This document shows, piece after piece, positions 27,195 through 36,946 of a stretch of DNA of 64,000 nt. The stretch is from UBA2334 sp049653005 (GTDB taxonomy: Bacteria; Pseudomonadota; Gammaproteobacteria; Burkholderiales; Burkholderiaceae_C). Numbering within the stretch: position 1 is the first letter of the stretch; every line of letters starts with the position of its first letter. Position numbers and translations under genes: made by a program. Where the stretch lies: assembly GCA_049653005.1 (NCBI GenBank), contig JBASFL010000009.1, positions 10,158-74,157 on the forward strand, in the 5' to 3' direction. The notes under the pieces are model-generated. The model did no database searches. It worked only from the letters and a program-made list of their open reading frames with translations, and was not told the DNA's origin.

Positions 27195-28154
27195 TCAGGT
27201 CACCAGCGACACCGCCGCTGAAAACGTCACAAACGCGGCCGCCGTGGACACCAGAATGATGCGGGCAATGCGCCCGTTGTCTGCCTCAAAGCGCTCGGCC
27301 AACAGCGACACGTTGCTGGCACTGGGCAATGCCGCCACCAGCACCATCACCGTGAGCGACGCGGGCGACAGTGGCACGCCCAACTGCATGGCCGACGCGC
27401 CCACCACCGCCACCAGCACGGGGTGCAGCAGCAGCTTCATCAGCGCCACGGGCACGTAGTCGCTCAGGGGCGTGGGGTGGTCCACCGTCATCTGGGCCCG
27501 GGCCAGCACCGCACCGATGGTGAACAGCGCCACGGGCGACGCCGCGTCGGCCAGCAACCAGGCGGTTTTTTCCAGCGGCCCGGGCAGCACAAACCCCACG
27601 GCAGACGCCACACCGCCCAGCAAAATGGCCCAGGGCATGGGGTTGGCGGCAATGCCTTTGAGGGCCTTGCTGGCCGCCGCCAGCGCGCCCGACACCCCGC
27701 CGCCCGCCCCGTCCAGCCGCGACAGCGCAATGCACAGCGAGCTGGTGACCACCATGTCCACAATGATCATCACAATCACCGGGCCCACGCTGCTGGGGCC
27801 GATCAGCGCGGCCAACAGCGGCACGCCCATGAACCCGGTGTTGGGAAACGCGGCCACCAGTGCGCCCAGCGACGCGTCGTTCCAGCGGATGCGGTCGTTC
27901 AGCGACATGCCCACCGCAAACGCCACCATCACCAGCGCGCACAGCAAATACACGCCGAACACCGAGGCATCGAGCAGCTGCGCAATCGGTGTGGTGGAGC
28001 CGAACCGGTACAACATGCACGGCAGTGCAAAAAACAACACAAAGCCATTCAAGCCGGGAATGGCGGCCAGCGGCAGCATGCCCCGGCGCGCGGCCACAAA
28101 GCCACACAACACCAGGGCAAAAAACGGAAAGGTGACCCACAAAATGTTCAGCAC
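27195..28154 (-). CDS. AEC family transporter
   Basis: 319 residues with about ten hydrophobic segments in two halves, as in the auxin efflux carrier (AEC) superfamily. The conserved FPNTGFMGVPLLAALIG lies in the first half and VALMKLLLHPVLVAVVG in the second. Bacterial AEC proteins carry organic acids such as malate or malonate, but the substrate cannot be told from sequence. It is monocistronic, convergent with priA and divergent from the lipoprotein gene at 28258. Confidence 0.85.
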   Translation of the reverse strand: MLNILWVTFPFFALVLCGFVAARRGMLPLAAIPGLNGFVLFFALPCMLYRFGSTTPIAQLLDASVFGVYLLCALVMVAFAVGMSLNDRIRWNDASLGALVAAFPNTGFMGVPLLAALIGPSSVGPVIVMIIVDMVVTSSLCIALSRLDGAGGGVSGALAAASKALKGIAANPMPWAILLGGVASAVGFVLPGPLEKTAWLLADAASPVALFTIGAVLARAQMTVDHPTPLSDYVPVALMKLLLHPVLVAVVGASAMQLGVPLSPASLTVMVLVAALPSASNVSLLAERFEADNGRIARIILVSTAAAFVTFSAAVSLVT

Positions 28155-28257
28155 GCGCGCATTGTGTCAGGCAGGCGCTGCCGCGGGCGGGGCAAACTGG
28201 GCCGCCCCACGGCGGTAAGCTTGTGGGCTGCGCTGCCGTCACCCGTTTTTGTCACCC

Positions 28258-29655
28258 ATGCGTCTGTTTCACCCCACACCCCACCGCCCTCACACCCCAG
28301 CCACAGGCCGCTGGCGCACGTTGGCCTGCGCGGCTGGCGTGGCGTCGGCACTGCTGGCAGGCTGTGCCGCCCCCAAATACACCGTGGACGACGGCCGCCC
28401 CGTCAACCCCGAGCTGCTGGCCCACATCCGCAGTTTTGGGGAAGGCGAACGCGCCCTGCGCCCCGCCATGGCCCGCAGCGCCCAACTGAAAGACCCCGAT
28501 TGCGACCGCCAGTGGGAACTGCCCTTTGCCGTGGCCACCAGCCAACAGTGGGACGAAACCGACCGCGTGGCCTGGGTGCGGGCCCTGGGCGTGGACGAAC
28601 GGCTCTCGGTGGTGGCCGCGGCCCCCGGCACCCCATTGAAACCGGGCGACAAGCTGGTGGACATCGACGGCACCCAAAGCAACACCGCCGAAAAAATGCT
28701 GGTGGAGCTGGCCCGCCTGCGCGAGCGGGGCCGCCCCTTCCCCGTCAAAACCGCGAAGGGGGCCACCGTCAACGTGGTGCCTTTCGAACTGTGCCGGGGC
28801 TATGCCCGCCTGGCTCCGCCCAACACCCCCGAACTGCAGGACTACCACTGGCTCATGAGTTACCACCCCCTGGAGGTGGCCCGCGCCGACCTGACCGACG
28901 ACGAGGCCCTGTGGACCGTGCTGTGGACACAAGGGGTGTCGGAAGAAGGCGGCGCGCGCATGAAAACCTACCACTACGGCAGCCAGGTGCTGGGCTCGCT
29001 GTACACCCTGGCCACCATTGCCACCGGCCTGAAAGGCGCGGCGGTGGCCGCCGAAGCCGCCGTGGCGGCGGCCCAAAAAGCGGCGGCCACGGCGGCCACT
29101 GAAATCATCCGCCAGCAAATCATTGAGCAGGCCAAACAGTTCGCCATCGACCGCGTGCGGACCGAGCTGGGCAAAACCGCGCAGCAACTCACCCAGGCGC
29201 AGGTGGTGGCCAGCATGCAACAGCTGGCGGCCAACAAAGGCCTGCTGGGCGGCATTTCACGGGTGGCCGCCACCGTGTTCGACAAGGCCGACACTTGGGC
29301 CTACACCCGCATGAAACGCCTGGGCGCAGACCCGCTGGCCGGCTTCACCCTGCACCAGAAAATGCTGGAACGCAGCCTGCTGCGCAACGCCCTGCCCTTT
29401 GACCCCGAGCGCATGGCCAGCCTGCAAACCGTGGTCGAGGCCGATGGCAAAGGCGACGACGTGGTGGCCATCCTCAAAGGCATACGCACCGAAACACTGG
29501 ACTTCGACACCGGCCAGATGCCCCTGGCCTCGGCCACCAGCGAATTCAGCTACGAAGACCCCGTGACACTCGGCACCGCCAACCCCTATGCCTTCGGCCT
29601 GATCGAAGCCATGCTGGGCACGCCCGAAGGCGGCATGCCTACCGGTCAGAAGTGA
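28258..29655 (+). CDS. Lipoprotein with PDZ-like segment, function unknown
   Basis: About 465 residues. The lipobox is ASALLAGCAAPKY after a basic N-terminus. Residues about 95-170 resemble a PDZ fold (LSVVAAAPGTPLKPGDKLVD, then a basic strand and VNVVPFELC). A central Ala-rich amphipathic stretch (about 255-310) could be coiled coil. I do not recognise a family for the C-terminal half. It sits 18 bases upstream of the MORN-repeat gene in the same direction, so the two may act together at the outer membrane. Confidence 0.6.
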   Translation: MRLFHPTPHRPHTPATGRWRTLACAAGVASALLAGCAAPKYTVDDGRPVNPELLAHIRSFGEGERALRPAMARSAQLKDPDCDRQWELPFAVATSQQWDETDRVAWVRALGVDERLSVVAAAPGTPLKPGDKLVDIDGTQSNTAEKMLVELARLRERGRPFPVKTAKGATVNVVPFELCRGYARLAPPNTPELQDYHWLMSYHPLEVARADLTDDEALWTVLWTQGVSEEGGARMKTYHYGSQVLGSLYTLATIATGLKGAAVAAEAAVAAAQKAAATAATEIIRQQIIEQAKQFAIDRVRTELGKTAQQLTQAQVVASMQQLAANKGLLGGISRVAATVFDKADTWAYTRMKRLGADPLAGFTLHQKMLERSLLRNALPFDPERMASLQTVVEADGKGDDVVAILKGIRTETLDFDTGQMPLASATSEFSYEDPVTLGTANPYAFGLIEAMLGTPEGGMPTGQK

Positions 29656-29673
29656 AAAACACATAGCAAACAA

Positions 29674-31425
29674 ATGAACACCATCAAACACTGGAGCACT
29701 TTTTTTTGCCTGATTTCAGGTTTCACATTGGCCGGGCAAGCGCAGGCCCAAACCCCAGAGGCTGCGGCAACGGCGGCTGAGGCTGCGCCTTTCGCCCCCG
29801 CCGCCGCGCCACCCCCGGTGGCGGTGCCCGCCGAAAGTTGCCGCATCGTCACCGACCGAGCCATGGCCGCCGACCTGCGCGCCGCCAACGCTCAAGCCCA
29901 AAAACCCGACGCCGCCCAGATGGGTCGCTTGCTCGATGAGGCCATTGGCCTGTGGACCCTGGCCACCGAGCGCTGCACCGACCGCGCCCAAGACCGCGCC
30001 CGACGCAACCTGGCCGACAGCCAGCGCACCCGCCAGGCCTTGAGCGCCGAGCTGGGCCCCGGGGCCGAATGCGCCAGCCGCCAGACCGACGCCAACAGCC
30101 TGCAAGACCTGGCGCAACAAGCCGTCAAGGCCCGCCGCTGGCTGGACGCTGCCGTGCTCTACCGCAAAGCCGAAAACATGTGGGACGTGGCCGCCGAGCG
30201 CTGCACCGGAGAACCGCAAAAGCTGGCCACCCAACGCCGCGACCAAACCGCCACCGACGCCCACAACGCCGAGTTCTGCGCCCCCAGCTTTGAGCGTGCC
30301 CGCGAAGCCACCCAGGCGCTCAGCCGCCAAAACGACCCGGCCCAAAAAGCCGCCCGGCAAACCCAGTCCCAGGTGGCCGAAACCCTGTGGCGCGACGCCA
30401 TCGCCCAATGCAAAGGCCAGCCCCTGGACATCGCCCAAACCAACGCCCAACGCCTGGCCAAAGAACGCGGCACACCCTGGGTGCCCACCCAAGCGGCCAT
30501 CGCCGCCCCCACACCAACGGCCACCACAGGGGGCAAGACACCCGAGCCATCCGTCAAAGCGGTTGCGGTTGCCACACCTGCGGGGGGTGGACTGCTCAGC
30601 GGTCTGGGCACCGCCGTGGGCAGCCTGCTTCCCAAAACCGGGGCAACCGACACACCGCCCACAGCCCCACCGGCAACAGCCGCCCCCACCACCGGCCCAC
30701 AAGACACCGACATCCAGTCCGGTGACACCCGCTTCCAAGGGCGTTTTGTGCGCCAAGGCAACCTGTTGACCGGCTCAGGCCGCGTCACCTGGGCCAACGG
30801 CGACGTCTACAACGGCGAATTGCAACAAGGCAAACGGCACGGCCAAGGCGAGTTTGTCTGGGCCAACGGCCAGCGCTTCCGGGGCGACTGGGTGCAAGAC
30901 GTGCCCCACGGCAAAGGCAGCATGAAGTTCGCCACCGGCAACCAGTACGAAGGCGACATCGCCCAGGGCGAGCCGCACGGCGACGGGCGCATGGTGTTTG
31001 CCTCGGGCGACAGCTTCCAGGGCCGCTTCGTGAAAGGCAAGCCCAACGGCCAAGGCACCTACCGCTGGACCAGCGGCCAAACCTACGAAGGCCCCTGGAC
31101 CCAGGACCAACCCAACGGCACGGGCAAGCTGGTCTATGCCAACGGCAACCGCTACGAAGGCGCACTGGTCAACGGCACACCCGAAGGACTGGGCAGGCTC
31201 GCCTACGCGTCGGGTGACGAATACCGGGGCCAATTCAACCAAGGCGCACCACACGGCGAAGGCACCTACACCTGGAAAAGCGGTGACCGCTACGCCGGCC
31301 TGTGGCAGGCCGGCCGCAAACACGGCCAAGGCCGCTTCGAGTGGCCCAATGGCGACCGCTGGGACGGCCTGTTCGACAACGACACCCAAACCGACAAGGG
31401 TACCTTGACCCGAAAAGCCCCCTGA
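29674..31425 (+). CDS. Exported MORN-repeat protein
   Basis: 583 residues. A signal peptide ends near GQAQA/QTPEA. The middle region (about 45-275) is helical with evenly spaced Cys pairs and recurring ALxRxAExxWxxAxERC-like units. A Pro/Thr-rich linker follows. From about residue 368 there are nine consecutive 23-residue MORN units of the form G-x-x-x-W-x-(N/S)-G-D-x-Y-x-G, for example GEFVWANGQRFRGDW and GTYTWKSGDRYAGLW. MORN repeats usually bind lipids or proteins; their role in bacteria is little known. Its stop overlaps the helicase ATG by one base (TGATG). Confidence 0.78.
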   Translation: MNTIKHWSTFFCLISGFTLAGQAQAQTPEAAATAAEAAPFAPAAAPPPVAVPAESCRIVTDRAMAADLRAANAQAQKPDAAQMGRLLDEAIGLWTLATERCTDRAQDRARRNLADSQRTRQALSAELGPGAECASRQTDANSLQDLAQQAVKARRWLDAAVLYRKAENMWDVAAERCTGEPQKLATQRRDQTATDAHNAEFCAPSFERAREATQALSRQNDPAQKAARQTQSQVAETLWRDAIAQCKGQPLDIAQTNAQRLAKERGTPWVPTQAAIAAPTPTATTGGKTPEPSVKAVAVATPAGGGLLSGLGTAVGSLLPKTGATDTPPTAPPATAAPTTGPQDTDIQSGDTRFQGRFVRQGNLLTGSGRVTWANGDVYNGELQQGKRHGQGEFVWANGQRFRGDWVQDVPHGKGSMKFATGNQYEGDIAQGEPHGDGRMVFASGDSFQGRFVKGKPNGQGTYRWTSGQTYEGPWTQDQPNGTGKLVYANGNRYEGALVNGTPEGLGRLAYASGDEYRGQFNQGAPHGEGTYTWKSGDRYAGLWQAGRKHGQGRFEWPNGDRWDGLFDNDTQTDKGTLTRKAP

Positions 31426-33524
31426 TGCAAACCAGCGGCCCCTCCACCCTGACCATCGGCCTGAACCCCGCCCAGCAAGAAGCCGTGCTGCACCTGGGCG
31501 GCCCGTGCCTGGTGCTCGCCGGGGCAGGCTCGGGCAAAACGCGCGTCATCACACACAAAATTGCCCGGCTCATCGAGGCGGGGCTTGAGCCCGAGCGCAT
31601 TGCCGCCATCACCTTCACCAACAAAGCGGCCGCCGAAATGCGCGAACGTGCCCGCCAGCTGGTGGGCAAAGGCGCCAAAAAGGTGGTGATTTGCACCTTC
31701 CATGCCCTGGGCGTGCGCATGCTCAGGCAAGACGGCGAAGTGCTGGGGCTGAAGCCGAAGTTCAGCATCCTGGACAGCGACGACATCACCGGCATCCTCA
31801 AAGACTGCGCCGGCGGCACCACCGACGTGGCCACCGCCAGACAGTGGCAATGGGCCATCAGCGCCTGGAAAAACGCCGGGCTGACGGCCGACGAGGCGCT
31901 GGCCCAGGCCCAAACCGAAGACGACCGCGCCACCGCCGTCCTCATGCAGCGCTACCAGGAACGCCTGAGCGCCTACCAGGCCGTGGACTTCGACGACCTG
32001 ATTGGCCTGCCCCTGAAGCTGCTGCAAAACCACGCCGACGTGCGCGAGCGCTGGCAACAGCAAATGGGCCACGTGCTGGTGGACGAATACCAGGACACCA
32101 ACGCCACCCAATACGAACTGCTCAAACTGCTGGTGGGCGAGCGCGCCCGCTTCACCGCCGTGGGCGACGACGACCAAAGCATTTACGGCTGGCGCGGCGC
32201 CACGCTGGACAACCTGCGCAAACTGCCGGTGGACTTCCCTGCCCTCAAGGTGGTGACGCTGGAGCAAAACTACCGCTCCACCAGCGCCATCTTGCGCGCA
32301 GCCAACAACGTGATTGGCCCCAACCCCAAGCTGTTCCCCAAAAAACTGTGGAGCGACCTGGGCGAAGGCGAGCCCGTGCGCGTGCTGGCCGCCGACAACG
32401 AAGAGCACGAGGCCGAACGCATGGTCTCGCGCATCGTGGGCATCCGCGCGGGCAGCGGCCCGCTGTCCAGCCCGCACAAAGAATTCCGCGATTTTTGCCT
32501 GCTGTACCGCGCCAACCACCAAGCCAAACTGTTCGAAGTGGCGCTGCGCAAGGCGCAAATTCCGTACAAGGTGTCAGGGGGCACCAGCTTTTTTGACCGC
32601 GCCGAAATCAAAGACCTGTGCGCCTGGCTGCGCGTGCTGGTCAACAACGACGACGACCCGGCCTTCATGCGCGCCATCACCACCCCCAAACGCGGCGTGG
32701 GCCACCAAACACTGGCCGCCCTGGGTGAATTTGCCAGCAAATACAAAGTGAGCCTGTTCGAGGCCTTGTTTTCCCATTCACTGCCCGCCGCCCTGCCCGC
32801 CCGCGCCGTGGGCAGCCTGCACGAATTTGGCCGCACCCTGAACGAACTGGAGCACCGCGCCCGGCACACCACAGGCGCAGACAACGCCCGGACCTTTCTC
32901 ACCGAGTGGCTGAAAGACATCGGCTACGAACAGCACCTGTACGATGGCGAGGACAACGAAAAAGTGGCCGCCGCCCGCTGGAACAACGTGGTGGAGTTTT
33001 GCGACTGGATGGCCCAACGCTGCGGCGGACACATTGAAGACACCGCTGGTGTGAACACCGAAACAGAGCGAAAAACACTGCTGGAGGTGGCGCAAACCAT
33101 TGCCCTGCTGTCCACCATTTCAGAACGCGAGCAAGACCAGAACGTGGTCACGCTGTCCACCTTGCATGCCTCCAAAGGACTTGAGTGGCCCCATGTGATG
33201 TTGGTGGGGGTGAACGAGGGGCTGTTGCCGTTCAAACTGGATGAAACCGCCGATGTGCCGGCCGACCAACTGGCGCAGCGCCTGGAGGAAGAGCGCCGCC
33301 TGATGTACGTGGGCATCACCCGTGCCCGCAACTCGCTGGTGGTGAGCTGGCTCAAACGCCGCAAAAAGGGACGTGAGTTCATCAACGGCAAGGCCAGCCG
33401 GTTCATTGCCGAAATGGCCCTCGACGTGGCCACCTCGCGCGAAGACCCGCGCGAGAAGCTGCGCGCGTTGCGCGCAGAGTTTGCGCAACGCGCCCAAACG
33501 GCACAAAACGCAAAAATCAGCTGA
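31425..33524 (+). CDS. rep: Rep/UvrD-family ATP-dependent DNA helicase
   Basis: 699 residues, superfamily 1A 3'-5' helicase. Motif I AGAGSGKTRVITHK, Ia ITFTNKAAAEMRERA, II VDEYQDTNATQYELL, III GDDDQSIYGWRGA, IV LEQNYRST and VI MYVGITRARNSL are all present. Length and the QxxAV start (LNPAQQEAVLHLGGPCLVLA) fit Rep, which helps forks pass obstacles; UvrD is the alternative. The ATG at 31425 overlaps the preceding stop, so it is translationally coupled to the MORN gene, an odd pairing. Confidence 0.9.
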   Translation: MQTSGPSTLTIGLNPAQQEAVLHLGGPCLVLAGAGSGKTRVITHKIARLIEAGLEPERIAAITFTNKAAAEMRERARQLVGKGAKKVVICTFHALGVRMLRQDGEVLGLKPKFSILDSDDITGILKDCAGGTTDVATARQWQWAISAWKNAGLTADEALAQAQTEDDRATAVLMQRYQERLSAYQAVDFDDLIGLPLKLLQNHADVRERWQQQMGHVLVDEYQDTNATQYELLKLLVGERARFTAVGDDDQSIYGWRGATLDNLRKLPVDFPALKVVTLEQNYRSTSAILRAANNVIGPNPKLFPKKLWSDLGEGEPVRVLAADNEEHEAERMVSRIVGIRAGSGPLSSPHKEFRDFCLLYRANHQAKLFEVALRKAQIPYKVSGGTSFFDRAEIKDLCAWLRVLVNNDDDPAFMRAITTPKRGVGHQTLAALGEFASKYKVSLFEALFSHSLPAALPARAVGSLHEFGRTLNELEHRARHTTGADNARTFLTEWLKDIGYEQHLYDGEDNEKVAAARWNNVVEFCDWMAQRCGGHIEDTAGVNTETERKTLLEVAQTIALLSTISEREQDQNVVTLSTLHASKGLEWPHVMLVGVNEGLLPFKLDETADVPADQLAQRLEEERRLMYVGITRARNSLVVSWLKRRKKGREFINGKASRFIAEMALDVATSREDPREKLRALRAEFAQRAQTAQNAKIS

Positions 33525-33640
33525 ACTCAAGGGGGTGGGGCAACTGCCCTGTCGCTGTTTCACGCCTGGAATGGCAAACGGCAGAAACAAAAATGCTCAT
33601 CGCAAAGGACGGGCATTTGAAAAATGACACTCACTCGGGG

Positions 33641-33715
<75 letters not shown>

Positions 33716-33736
33716 GACTGCCGCATGGGCAAAAAA

Positions 33737-33812
33737 TGGAGCGGGATAAGAGACTCGAACTCTCGACCTATACCTTGGCAAGGTATCGCTCTACCAACTG
33801 AGCTAATCCCGC
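33737..33812 (-). tRNA. tRNA-Gly (anticodon GCC)
   Basis: Acceptor GCGGGAT/ATCCCGC, anticodon stem ATACC/GGTAT and loop TTGCCAA (anticodon GCC), encoded CCA. It is the middle gene of the unit, 21 bases from the Thr gene. Confidence 0.97.
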
Positions 33813-33826
33813 AAAACCTGATGTTT

Positions 33827-33902
33827 TGGTGGCCTGGGACGGAATCGAACCATCGACACGCGGATTTTCAATCCGCTGCTCTACCAACTGAGCTACCGGG
33901 CC
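33827..33902 (-). tRNA. tRNA-Phe (anticodon GAA)
   Basis: Acceptor GGCCCGG paired with CCAGGCC (one non-Watson-Crick position), anticodon stem GCGGA/TCCGC and loop TTGAAAA (anticodon GAA), encoded CCA. It is the first gene of the unit, directly after a strong promoter. Confidence 0.96.
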
Positions 33903-33911
33903 AAGACCAAA

Positions 33912-33940
33912 ATTATAGCACTGTAAAAACAAACGTCCAA
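33912..33940 (-). promoter_or_regulatory. Sigma-70 promoter of the tRNA-Phe-Gly-Thr unit
   Basis: On the minus strand, TTGGAC (33940-33935), a 17-base spacer and TATAAT (33917-33912). The -10 box is ten bases from the tRNA-Phe 5' end, leaving a very short leader. Confidence 0.82.
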
Positions 33941-33965
33941 AGAAAGTACGCTCCCAACCGCAAAC

Positions 33966-34649
33966 TCAATACAAGCTGCGTTTGCCCCGGGACAAATCCA
34001 CGCCCAATTGTTTGAGTTTCCGGTACAGGTGGGTGCGCTCCAGCCCGGTTTTCTCTGCCACACGGGTCATGGAGCCCGACTCTTTTGCCAGGTGAAACTC
34101 GAAATAGGCTTTCTCAAACTCGTCACGGGCTTCGCGCAATGGCTTTTCAAGATCGAAGTTCTGGGTGGACGTGGGGCCCAACTCCACCTGGACTTCGGGC
34201 AACACGCCGCCGGTCATGGCGAATTCCACCGTCATTTCAGTGGCCACTTGCACCGGCATCGCCACCACGGCGCGTGGTTTTTCCATGGCCTTGGTCAACC
34301 CGAGCTCGACCGCTTTCAGCAGTTTTTGCAGCGTGATGGGTTTTTCCAGGAATGACATGGCACCGATGCGCGTGGCCTCTACCGCCGTGTCAATGGTGGC
34401 GTGCCCGCTCATCATGATGACGGGCATGGTCAGCAAACCGGCCGTGGACCACTCTTTGAGCAGGGTGACACCATCGGTGTCGGGCATCCAGATGTCCAGC
34501 AGCACCAGGTCGGGCCGGGCATTCTGGCGGGCCAACCGGGCTTGGGCGGCGTTTTCAGCCAGCTCCACCGCGTGGCCTTCGTCGTTCAGGATTTCCGACA
34601 GCAGGTCTCTGATGCCCAGTTCGTCATCCACCACCAAGATATTGGCCAT
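33966..34649 (-). CDS. NtrX-like response regulator lacking the AAA+ domain
   Basis: 227 residues. A receiver domain (about 1-120) has the acidic pair VVDDE, the phosphoacceptor Asp in LVLLDIWMPDTDG, and the switch Lys in FLEKPI. After a linker, a Fis-type HTH closes the protein (EKTGLERTHLYRKLKQLGVD). The central sigma-54-activating AAA+ domain of true NtrX is absent (full NtrX is about 450 residues). It sits just downstream of the NtrY-like kinase and is probably its partner. Without AAA+ it should act as a classical DNA-binding regulator rather than a sigma-54 activator. Confidence 0.85.
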   Translation of the reverse strand: MANILVVDDELGIRDLLSEILNDEGHAVELAENAAQARLARQNARPDLVLLDIWMPDTDGVTLLKEWSTAGLLTMPVIMMSGHATIDTAVEATRIGAMSFLEKPITLQKLLKAVELGLTKAMEKPRAVVAMPVQVATEMTVEFAMTGGVLPEVQVELGPTSTQNFDLEKPLREARDEFEKAYFEFHLAKESGSMTRVAEKTGLERTHLYRKLKQLGVDLSRGKRSLY

Positions 34650-34675
34650 GCGCGCTCGCTCCCCTCGGGCTGTTG

Positions 34676-36946
34676 TTAATTAGCAACTGCAAATGATACC
34701 GCCACTTGGCCACCGACCACTTGGCCGCCAACCTCCTGGTTGGACAGCTCAATGCGAGCGCCGTGTTCGTCCACAATTTTCTTGACCACCGCCAACCCCA
34801 GCCCCGTGCCACGCACCTTGGTGGTCACATAGGGTTCAAACGCGCGCTTCAGGATGTTGTCGGCAAAACCCGGGCCTTGGTCCAAGACGGTCAGGCGCAC
34901 CCGCTGGCCGGTTTTGCTGCGGCGGGTTTTGACACACACCCCACCCGGGTGGCCAGCGCCCATGGCGTCCTGGGCGTTTTGCACCAGGTTGTGGATGACC
35001 TGCCGGATTTGCTCGGCATCCCCGGCAATGGGCGGGCACCCCGGCTCCAGGTCCACCCGCACGGGCACCACCGCACGGTCATAGAGGGCCAACACGTCAA
35101 CCACGGTGGCGTTCAGGTCCACGGGCACCAGCACCGCGGCGGGCAAACGGGCGTAATCGCGAAACTCGTTGACCAAGCGCTTCATCGCGTCCACCTGGTC
35201 CACGATGGTTTTGACCGATTTGGTCAACAACGCTTGGCCCGGTGCGTCCAGCTTGCCTTCGAGTTTCATGGCCAGCCGCTCGGCAGACAGCTGGATAGGG
35301 GTGAGCGGGTTTTTGATTTCGTGGGCCAGGCGGCGCGCCACCTCGCCCCAGGCCTTGGCGCGCTGGGCTGAAACCAGCTCGGACACGTCGTCAAACACCA
35401 GCAAGCGTTTTTGTTCGGGCAACCACGCCCCCCGGGCCACGATGGTGATGCCATCCTGGAAAGGCCCTTCAGCCCCTGTGCCCCACTCAAACGACTGCTG
35501 CCACACCCCGAGCTGGGTTTCGCCGGGGGCCAGGGCGCCCTGGTCGGCCCCCAATTGGTCAAACTCCTGCAACACGCCTTGGGCCAACACCCCCAAACCG
35601 GGCACGTCCACCAACGGCTGTTGCAGGTACGCGGCCAAAGGCGTGCGCAAGATGCGGGTGGCCCCAGGGTTGATGGCGTTGATGCGGCCCGCGTCGTCCA
35701 GCACCACCACCCCGGCCGTGAGGTTGTCCAAAATGGTTTGCAGGTTGGCCCGCGCGTCGTTCACCTGCGCCATGCTGCCGTCCACGGCGGTTTTGGCATC
35801 CGCCAGCTGCTGGGTCATGTCGGCAAAGGCGCGGGTCAGCCCCCCCAGTTCGTCGCGTGTGGCCATGGCCAGTTTGGGTGTCAGGTCTCCCCGGGCCACG
35901 TCGCGCACCCCTTCGGCCAACAACAACAGCGGCCGGATCAACTGGTTGCCCAGCACCGCCGCCAGCAACACCGACGCAAACACCGACAAAAACAGCGCCA
36001 GCGTGAGCGTGCCGATGTACATGCGCCGCAGGCCTTCGCGGGCCAAGGCACGTTCCTGGTATTCGCGGTTGGCTTGCTGCACGGCCAAGGCATCGGCCAC
36101 CAGCGCAGGGGGCAAGGTTTGCACCACATGCAAAAAACGCGGCTCGGACGAGAGCCCAAAGCCGGGCGTGTTGACCCGCGCCCACACACGCACACGGGCT
36201 TTGCCCGGCGGGTCGATGTGCCCCCCCAAATCGGCCTGTGGCACGCCGGGGTCGTCCAGCCCCTCGGTGAGGACCGTGGCGCGGTCAGCCCGCACGGACT
36301 TGAGCAGCGAAGCAGACGGCCGCTCGGGCCGCAACGCAAACCGCGATTCACCGGCACTGGCCAGCAACTGGCCGGAAGCGCTCCACAGTTGCACATCACT
36401 GGCCGACAGCTGCTCGCGCAGCTTTTCCATGGCCAACGTGGCAGACGTGCTGGACACACCCGACAACTCGACCGCGGCCTGTCGCACCTTGCCGCTGAAA
36501 TCGGCCGTGAGGGTGTCGAGCGCCGTGCGGCCCAGGCTCACCCCGGCGTTGAGCGCACTTTCCACCCGCACGTCAAACCAGCTTTCGATGGAGCGGGACA
36601 CGAACTGGTACGACACCCCGTAAATCAACGCCCCGGGCACGAACCCCACCAACGCAAAAATCGCGGCAATTTTGGCCAGCAGCTGGCTGCCGAATTTTTT
36701 GCGCCGAAACCGCAACACCAGGCGCACCACGGCCCACACGATGACGCCAGCCAAAAACACGGCAACACCGACGTTCAGCACCAGCAAGCGCGTGTAGTTG
36801 ACCTCGTACAGCGCTCGGTTGTCGGTTGCGGTGGTGAGCATGAACAGCAGCACCAGCGCCAAGCCCGCCAAAAAAGCCAGCGCAGCGGCTGCCGCCCAGC
36901 GGCGGCGGGCGGGGTGGGGCCGGGCGCTGGAGGACGTCGGGGTCAT
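34676..36946 (-). CDS. NtrY-like sensor histidine kinase
   Basis: 756 residues. N-terminal membrane segments include WAAAAALAFLAGLALVLLFM and VLNVGVAVFLAGVIVWAVV, with a large periplasmic loop, then a fourth segment and HAMP (IRPLLLLAEGVRDVARGDLT). A PAS region follows (DNLTAGVVVLDDAGRINAIN). The HisKA phosphoacceptor is in RRLAHEIKNPLTPIQ. HATPase boxes are QVIHNLVQNAQDAM and GTGLGLAVVKKIVDEHGARI. This is the NtrY architecture. The start overlaps the DUF4390 gene stop by four bases. NtrY/NtrX systems respond to nitrogen, redox or envelope state; the signal here is unknown. Confidence 0.9.
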   Translation of the reverse strand: MTPTSSSARPHPARRRWAAAAALAFLAGLALVLLFMLTTATDNRALYEVNYTRLLVLNVGVAVFLAGVIVWAVVRLVLRFRRKKFGSQLLAKIAAIFALVGFVPGALIYGVSYQFVSRSIESWFDVRVESALNAGVSLGRTALDTLTADFSGKVRQAAVELSGVSSTSATLAMEKLREQLSASDVQLWSASGQLLASAGESRFALRPERPSASLLKSVRADRATVLTEGLDDPGVPQADLGGHIDPPGKARVRVWARVNTPGFGLSSEPRFLHVVQTLPPALVADALAVQQANREYQERALAREGLRRMYIGTLTLALFLSVFASVLLAAVLGNQLIRPLLLLAEGVRDVARGDLTPKLAMATRDELGGLTRAFADMTQQLADAKTAVDGSMAQVNDARANLQTILDNLTAGVVVLDDAGRINAINPGATRILRTPLAAYLQQPLVDVPGLGVLAQGVLQEFDQLGADQGALAPGETQLGVWQQSFEWGTGAEGPFQDGITIVARGAWLPEQKRLLVFDDVSELVSAQRAKAWGEVARRLAHEIKNPLTPIQLSAERLAMKLEGKLDAPGQALLTKSVKTIVDQVDAMKRLVNEFRDYARLPAAVLVPVDLNATVVDVLALYDRAVVPVRVDLEPGCPPIAGDAEQIRQVIHNLVQNAQDAMGAGHPGGVCVKTRRSKTGQRVRLTVLDQGPGFADNILKRAFEPYVTTKVRGTGLGLAVVKKIVDEHGARIELSNQEVGGQVVGGQVAVSFAVAN

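Noticed and set aside
30775..31425. Tandem DNA repeats at the end of the MORN gene
   Set aside because: The periodicity is 23-residue protein repeats with diverged DNA, not a satellite or CRISPR.
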